The position numbers and the translations under genes were made by a program. A DNA stretch of 64,000 nt from Intestinibacillus sp. Marseille-P6563 (GTDB lineage Bacteria; Bacillota; Clostridia; Oscillospirales; Butyricicoccaceae), in the NCBI RefSeq assembly GCF_900604335.1, contig NZ_UWOD01000001.1, forward strand, positions 1,304,521-1,368,520, written 5' to 3'. Of the stretch, positions 60,065 through 64,000 are shown in pieces (positions within the stretch are counted from its first letter, which is position 1; each line of letters starts with the position of its first letter). The notes beneath the pieces were generated by a model. That model was not told where the DNA came from and did no database searches. It saw only the letters and a list, made by a program, of their open reading frames with translations.

Positions 60065-60093
60065 ATTATATCACAAAATACACCGTTTATCAA
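60065..60093 (-). promoter_or_regulatory. Promoter of the ATPase-HEPN pair
   Basis: TTGATA (60093-60088), 17-base spacer, TATAAT (60070-60065) on the minus strand, about 24 bases before the ATPase start. Confidence 0.8.
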
Positions 60094-60097
60094 TCGA

Positions 60098-60118
60098 ATT
60101 TGCAATTTTCTTGCAAAT
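60098..60118. promoter_or_regulatory. Inverted repeat next to the ATPase-HEPN promoter
   Basis: ATTTGCAA-TTTTC-TTGCAAAT, a perfect 8-5-8 repeat ending 4 bases upstream of the -35. It could be an operator. The rest of the 210-base gap to hsdR shows nothing else. Confidence 0.6.
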
Positions 60119-60254
60119 ATTCAACTTAAACGTTTCGACATTGTCTGCGTCTTGTGATTTCTTTACCAGTTATATTTCCTCTTACCAAAAGAATCATACC
60201 TGCTTTACTACAGTTTATTCTCCCCACCTTTTTATTTTGTCAGTACTTTATCTT

Positions 60255-63200
60255 TCAGCCCCTCAAATTCTTATACACATCCTCCAAGAACACCTGCATC
60301 AGTTCTCGCTTTTTTTCGTCGTTATCAAGCAGAAGCGCAAAGAAGTCCTGGTTCTGCTCATATCCAGCAATCAGGGCGTCCTGTACGGCGTCAAAATATG
60401 CAAAGCGGAAATCTTTTAGCGAGTTATTCCGTGCACTATCCCGCAGATGTCCGTTCTTCAGCAGGATATCTCTCATCTGCAGAGCAGACTTGGAAGCCAC
60501 GTCAACATCAAAGTTCTTGTTATATGCTGCATTGATCTCGTCGATGATCTCGGATAGTTTCTTTTTCACGGCCTCATCCATAAAGACCTCATTGGGTGTC
60601 GGCAAGCTGACCTCCGGCTTGGATTCAATCTCGTACGTGTTTTCCCTAGTCTTTTTCTGACGGAAATTAGAGGCAGTGATTTTGTCCGCAATGTCAAAAT
60701 CATTTCCACCGCTGCCCACTTCGATCTCCTTAACTAGGTATGAAAGGAAATTGTACTTCTTGTGCAGATCCACGCTTTCAAAGCAGGTTGCCTGAATCAG
60801 GAAACTGTAAAACCGCAAGAAACGCTTGATAGTTGCGCGAATTTCCAACTTTTCCAGTTCCAGGTGGTGATTGATGATTTGCAGGGATTTATCTAGCAGA
60901 GCCCACATCCGAGCCTTTTCTTTAGAGGTTCGTTTATCCTGATACAGGTATCCGTTAAATTCCTCAATATCGTCAATATCCAGGAAATTATACTGATCCA
61001 CCTGAGCTTCCACCGTTCTGATATCCGAAGGGGTGATCGTCTCGTTTAGAATTGTCTCAGTATAGAATGGGGCAAAGGACGCTTGAATATCCTCATATTC
61101 ATTTTTGAAATCCAGCACAAAGGTTTTCTTATCATAGGGTGCACAAATACGGTTCAAGCGAGAAAGGGTCTGCACAGCATTGACTCCCCGCAGTCGCTTG
61201 TCCACATACATGGCGCATAGCTTTGGCTGGTCAAAGCCGGTTTGATACTTATTCGCCACCAACAACACCTGATAGCTGTTGCTGTCAAACACTTCCGGCA
61301 AATCTTCTTCCTTAATACCGTTCATCACCGCTTCGGTGTATTCGTGGCCGTCCAGAGAGACCTTGCCTGAAAACGCCACCAGCGCACGAATACCAGTGTA
61401 CCCATGCTTGGAAATATAGGTTTCAAACTCGTTCCGGTATTTGACTGCTGCCTGCCGTGACGAAGTAATAACCATGGCCTTTGCTTTTCCGCCCAATTCC
61501 TGCATGATTCTGTTTTTGAAGTGCTCAATAATGATTTCTACTTTCTGAGCAATGTTGGTATCATGCAGTTCAATATACTTGGCAATCTTGCGTTTTGCGG
61601 CAATCGTCTCTAATTCTGGATCGTCCTCAATGGCCTTATTAATTTCAAAATAGGTCTTGTAGGTCACATAATTTTGCAGCACATCCAGAATGAAACCTTC
61701 CTCAATTGCTTGCTTCATGGAATACAGGTCAAAAGCAACCTTTTTTCCTTCTTCGTTCAGACAGCCGAACAGTTGCAAAGTGGTCGGCTTCGGGGTTGCG
61801 GTAAAGGCGATCATGGAAACATTGGGCTGCTTTCCGCTACGGGCAATTTCGTCCTCGATAATATCGCCCATGGATTTTTCTTCTTCCGACACATCAACAG
61901 GGGTGGCCTCGCTCAGTTTGCGGCTCTCCGAAAGAGCATACGTCACTGCTTCCATGGCAGTTCCGGCGGTAGAGGAATGGGCCTCGTCGATGATTACGGC
62001 AAAAGTCTTGCTTTTCAGCTCCTGGACCAGTTCCTGAATGTACATGAACTTGTGGATGGTAGTTACAATGATTTTGGTGTTACCGTTGAGGGCATCCGCA
62101 AGATCTTTGGAAGTGCATTTTTCATCCATGACCTTAATCAGACCGGCCTTGTGCTCCAGTGACAGTACGGCATTCTGAAGCTGACGGTCTACCACGATAC
62201 GGTCAGTGATAATGCAGACCGTATCAAAAATGACTTTGTCTTCCCTGTCGTGCAACGAGGCGAGACGGTGGGCCAACCATGCAATGGTATTGGTTTTGCC
62301 GCTGCCTGCCGAGTGCTCAATCAGATAGTTTTTCTCACTGTGGTGTTCTACGACATCTGCCACCAGTTTGCGCACGGCATTGAATTGGTGATACCGGGGG
62401 AAAATCAGCGTTTCCTTGGTGACACGCTTACCGGTATCCGGATCTTTCTTGGTCTCCTTTTGCAGGAATATGATTTTATCAATCAGATACAGCACCGTAT
62501 CTTTTTTGAGAATGTCTTCCCACATATAAGAAACATTGATGCCGTTTTCGTTGTGTGGGTTGCCCTTGCCGGAGTGAATCCCAACGCCGCAGCCTTTGTT
62601 GAACGGCAGAAAGAAAGAAGATTTTCCTTTTAGATTGGCGCACATATAGACTTCGTTCAAGTCCATGGCAAAGTGAGCCAGACAGCCCGCCTTGAATTTC
62701 AGCAAACGGGTCTTGTAATCCCGCTCGAACTTATACTGACGGATCGCATCCTCATAGTTCTGTCCGCTGGTGTTGCATTTCAGCTCAAAGGTAAAAATGG
62801 CAATGCCATTGAGGAAAATCACAAGGTCAATGCGCTCGCCCTCTTTGTGCCAGACCTCCTCCATCACCGAGAGGACATTCTGCTGATACAGCGCCTCAGC
62901 CTTTTGGTTGAAGGTGGTGGCAGGCTTGCGATACATGAGGGTCAGTGATACACCGTTATCAAACTCCACGCCGTGCTTCAGTACATCCAGCAGGCTGCGG
63001 CTTTTCTTATTGACCTCATTGTTGATGTAGTTGAGGATGGTCTGGCGGGTCTTGTCGCCATAGAGTTTTTCCAGCCGGGTCAATGCATCCGGCTGGGTGG
63101 CTTGCAAAAAGGAGAACAGCAGCTCCACATCCATGCCGTAGCCGGGATCGTAAGCTGTAGAGGGGCGGACCTGATAGCCGTTTTCCTCCCGCAGCATTTC

Positions 63201-63257
63201 CAGAATGTATGCCTGATAATCTGCCCGTTCCTTTAATTGTCCTGCTTTGATGGCCAT
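60255..63257 (-). CDS. hsdR: Type I restriction enzyme R subunit
   Basis: Restriction and translocation subunit, 1000 aa. The N-terminal PD-(D/E)xK nuclease shows the context RIDLVIFLNGIAIFTFELK. The superfamily 2 motor has Walker A EHSAGSGKTNTIAW, the DEAH box IIDEAHSSTAGTAM, FTATPKPTTL and LLVANKYQTGFDQP. The C-terminal helical region is complete. AAAGGAGG precedes ATG 63257, one base after the hsdS stop. The modification gene hsdM is not in the window and should lie beyond the right edge. Confidence 0.96.
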   Translation of the reverse strand: MAIKAGQLKERADYQAYILEMLREENGYQVRPSTAYDPGYGMDVELLFSFLQATQPDALTRLEKLYGDKTRQTILNYINNEVNKKSRSLLDVLKHGVEFDNGVSLTLMYRKPATTFNQKAEALYQQNVLSVMEEVWHKEGERIDLVIFLNGIAIFTFELKCNTSGQNYEDAIRQYKFERDYKTRLLKFKAGCLAHFAMDLNEVYMCANLKGKSSFFLPFNKGCGVGIHSGKGNPHNENGINVSYMWEDILKKDTVLYLIDKIIFLQKETKKDPDTGKRVTKETLIFPRYHQFNAVRKLVADVVEHHSEKNYLIEHSAGSGKTNTIAWLAHRLASLHDREDKVIFDTVCIITDRIVVDRQLQNAVLSLEHKAGLIKVMDEKCTSKDLADALNGNTKIIVTTIHKFMYIQELVQELKSKTFAVIIDEAHSSTAGTAMEAVTYALSESRKLSEATPVDVSEEEKSMGDIIEDEIARSGKQPNVSMIAFTATPKPTTLQLFGCLNEEGKKVAFDLYSMKQAIEEGFILDVLQNYVTYKTYFEINKAIEDDPELETIAAKRKIAKYIELHDTNIAQKVEIIIEHFKNRIMQELGGKAKAMVITSSRQAAVKYRNEFETYISKHGYTGIRALVAFSGKVSLDGHEYTEAVMNGIKEEDLPEVFDSNSYQVLLVANKYQTGFDQPKLCAMYVDKRLRGVNAVQTLSRLNRICAPYDKKTFVLDFKNEYEDIQASFAPFYTETILNETITPSDIRTVEAQVDQYNFLDIDDIEEFNGYLYQDKRTSKEKARMWALLDKSLQIINHHLELEKLEIRATIKRFLRFYSFLIQATCFESVDLHKKYNFLSYLVKEIEVGSGGNDFDIADKITASNFRQKKTRENTYEIESKPEVSLPTPNEVFMDEAVKKKLSEIIDEINAAYNKNFDVDVASKSALQMRDILLKNGHLRDSARNNSLKDFRFAYFDAVQDALIAGYEQNQDFFALLLDNDEKKRELMQVFLEDVYKNLRG

Positions 63258-63258
63258 C

Positions 63259-64000
63259 TCACTGCACCTCCTTTACTCGTTTTTTGCCTGTTACATATTC
63301 GTAGATAAGGGATTTTTTGTGCTGGGTAATTGTAGCAAGAGTCTTCTGCTTTTCTGCTATTATACCGTCAATTGCTATACATTTCTTCGATAAATAGCCG
63401 TAAATCTTCTTCTGCTCATCAGCTGGAATAACCGGTAGAAGAATATCTTTCAATGAATAAGAATAAATGACTTCTATCGTAGTTGCATTGCTCATAAGGG
63501 TAAATTGGTCTTTAACAAAGTCTGATTCATTAAAAATAAGCTGTAACAGTTCAGGTATAATCATTTCTTTGTCTACTCTAAATTTAATAATACATGGGTG
63601 CAAGATACCTTCATTAGCCCCTTCTGGAACAATAGCAACTTTTCCAATCGTGCCTCTTGTGGTAATAAGGATATCGCCGGGATATACAGCAAAGCTTTGC
63701 ATTTTCTGAAATTTCTCTTCAGAAACAAAGGTAGTATTTTCCGAAAAATTATTGTCGAGAACAACTCGTTGATTATATACCCATTTACCCTCATCTGTGA
63801 AATCACTACCTGAGAGTGCACTTCCAAAAGGACCTACTTTCATACTATCTGAGCTATTTTCCAGCATAAATTTCAGCCTTTTAAAATTCCAATGTGCCGG
63901 AATTTTCCCAAGCCACTCAATCCCACTATCCTTCATCGGCATAGACTTGTCCAGCCCCTTGGTTACTGTTTCGGTAATCAGGGATTTTTTGTATTGCTGC
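63259..64000 (-). CDS. hsdS: Type I restriction specificity subunit (C-terminal half, partial)
   Basis: Target-recognition subunit; the frame stays open to the window edge, so the N-terminal half is missing. Visible are the central conserved helix (KKSLITETVTKGLDKS), the start of the second recognition domain (MKDSGIEWLGKIPAHWNFKRLK), GDILITTRGTIGKVAIV and the C-terminal conserved repeat (QHKKSLIYEYVTGKKRVKEV). The internal ATG at 63942 is not the true start. It is translationally linked to hsdR. Confidence 0.93.
   Translation of the reverse strand, partial: QQYKKSLITETVTKGLDKSMPMKDSGIEWLGKIPAHWNFKRLKFMLENSSDSMKVGPFGSALSGSDFTDEGKWVYNQRVVLDNNFSENTTFVSEEKFQKMQSFAVYPGDILITTRGTIGKVAIVPEGANEGILHPCIIKFRVDKEMIIPELLQLIFNESDFVKDQFTLMSNATTIEVIYSYSLKDILLPVIPADEQKKIYGYLSKKCIAIDGIIAEKQKTLATITQHKKSLIYEYVTGKKRVKEVQ

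Overview
The window reads as chromosome of a GC-rich, Gram-positive, anaerobic member of the Clostridia. Supporting signs are the butyryl-CoA dehydrogenase/EtfBA operon, SigI/RsgI, an SLH-domain surface protein, an infC gene with an ATT start, DUF1292, consensus sigma-A promoters with 17-bp spacers and many intrinsic terminators. A butyrate producer of the Oscillospirales (Butyricicoccaceae-like) fits, but that placement is inference.

Layout. 1-6.6 kb: rpoC (partial) and rpoB on the minus strand, a divergent secreted polysaccharide deacetylase, and moaA. 6.7-18 kb: a nitrogen-assimilation block. On the minus strand lie glnN-type glutamine synthetase III and an Amt-PII fusion. On the plus strand lies a split glutamate synthase operon (amidotransferase, FMN synthase domain, ferredoxin, FAD oxidoreductase, GXGXG subunit), a short type I glutamine synthetase and an ANTAR RNA-binding regulator. 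Three leaders in this block (before glnN, before amt and before the glt operon) carry the same small hairpin, a 4-5 bp stem with the six-base loop AAAGGC. In each case it overlaps the 5' arm of an intrinsic terminator, so the block looks like a self-contained ANTAR antitermination regulon.

18-26.8 kb: pyrG, nifS-nifU, mfd, a candidate small RNA with a palindromic operator, and sigI-rsgI. 26.8-32.2 kb: an SLH surface protein, DUF4956 and VTC-domain genes, a 58-aa cysteine protein and a secreted PpiC foldase. 32.3-37.2 kb: infC-rpmI-rplT with an attenuated leader, DUF1292, a probable 6S RNA, a 31-aa microgene and ppk1. 37.2-43.6 kb: a CPA2 antiporter, a KdpD/KdpE-like two-component pair, an intact IS3-family element sitting exactly in the loop of the pair's terminator, a hypothetical gene and an ArsB/NhaD-type transporter. 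43.6-48.6 kb: bcd-etfB-etfA, a frameshifted Crp/Fnr gene and tRNA-Pro(CGG). 48.6-56.2 kb: a small membrane protein, recD2, comF, mreB, a SHOCT protein, an AGCS symporter and tadA.

56.2-64 kb: an IS256-family element cuts the 3' end of tadA. Beyond it base composition falls and an accessory defence region begins. It holds, all on the minus strand, a type I restriction system (hsdS partial, hsdR) and a separately promoted two-gene unit of an AAA15/OLD-like ABC-type ATPase plus a HEPN nuclease. This ATPase-HEPN pair is the best candidate for a poorly described defence system. The ANTAR-leader regulon is the best candidate for an overlooked regulatory system.
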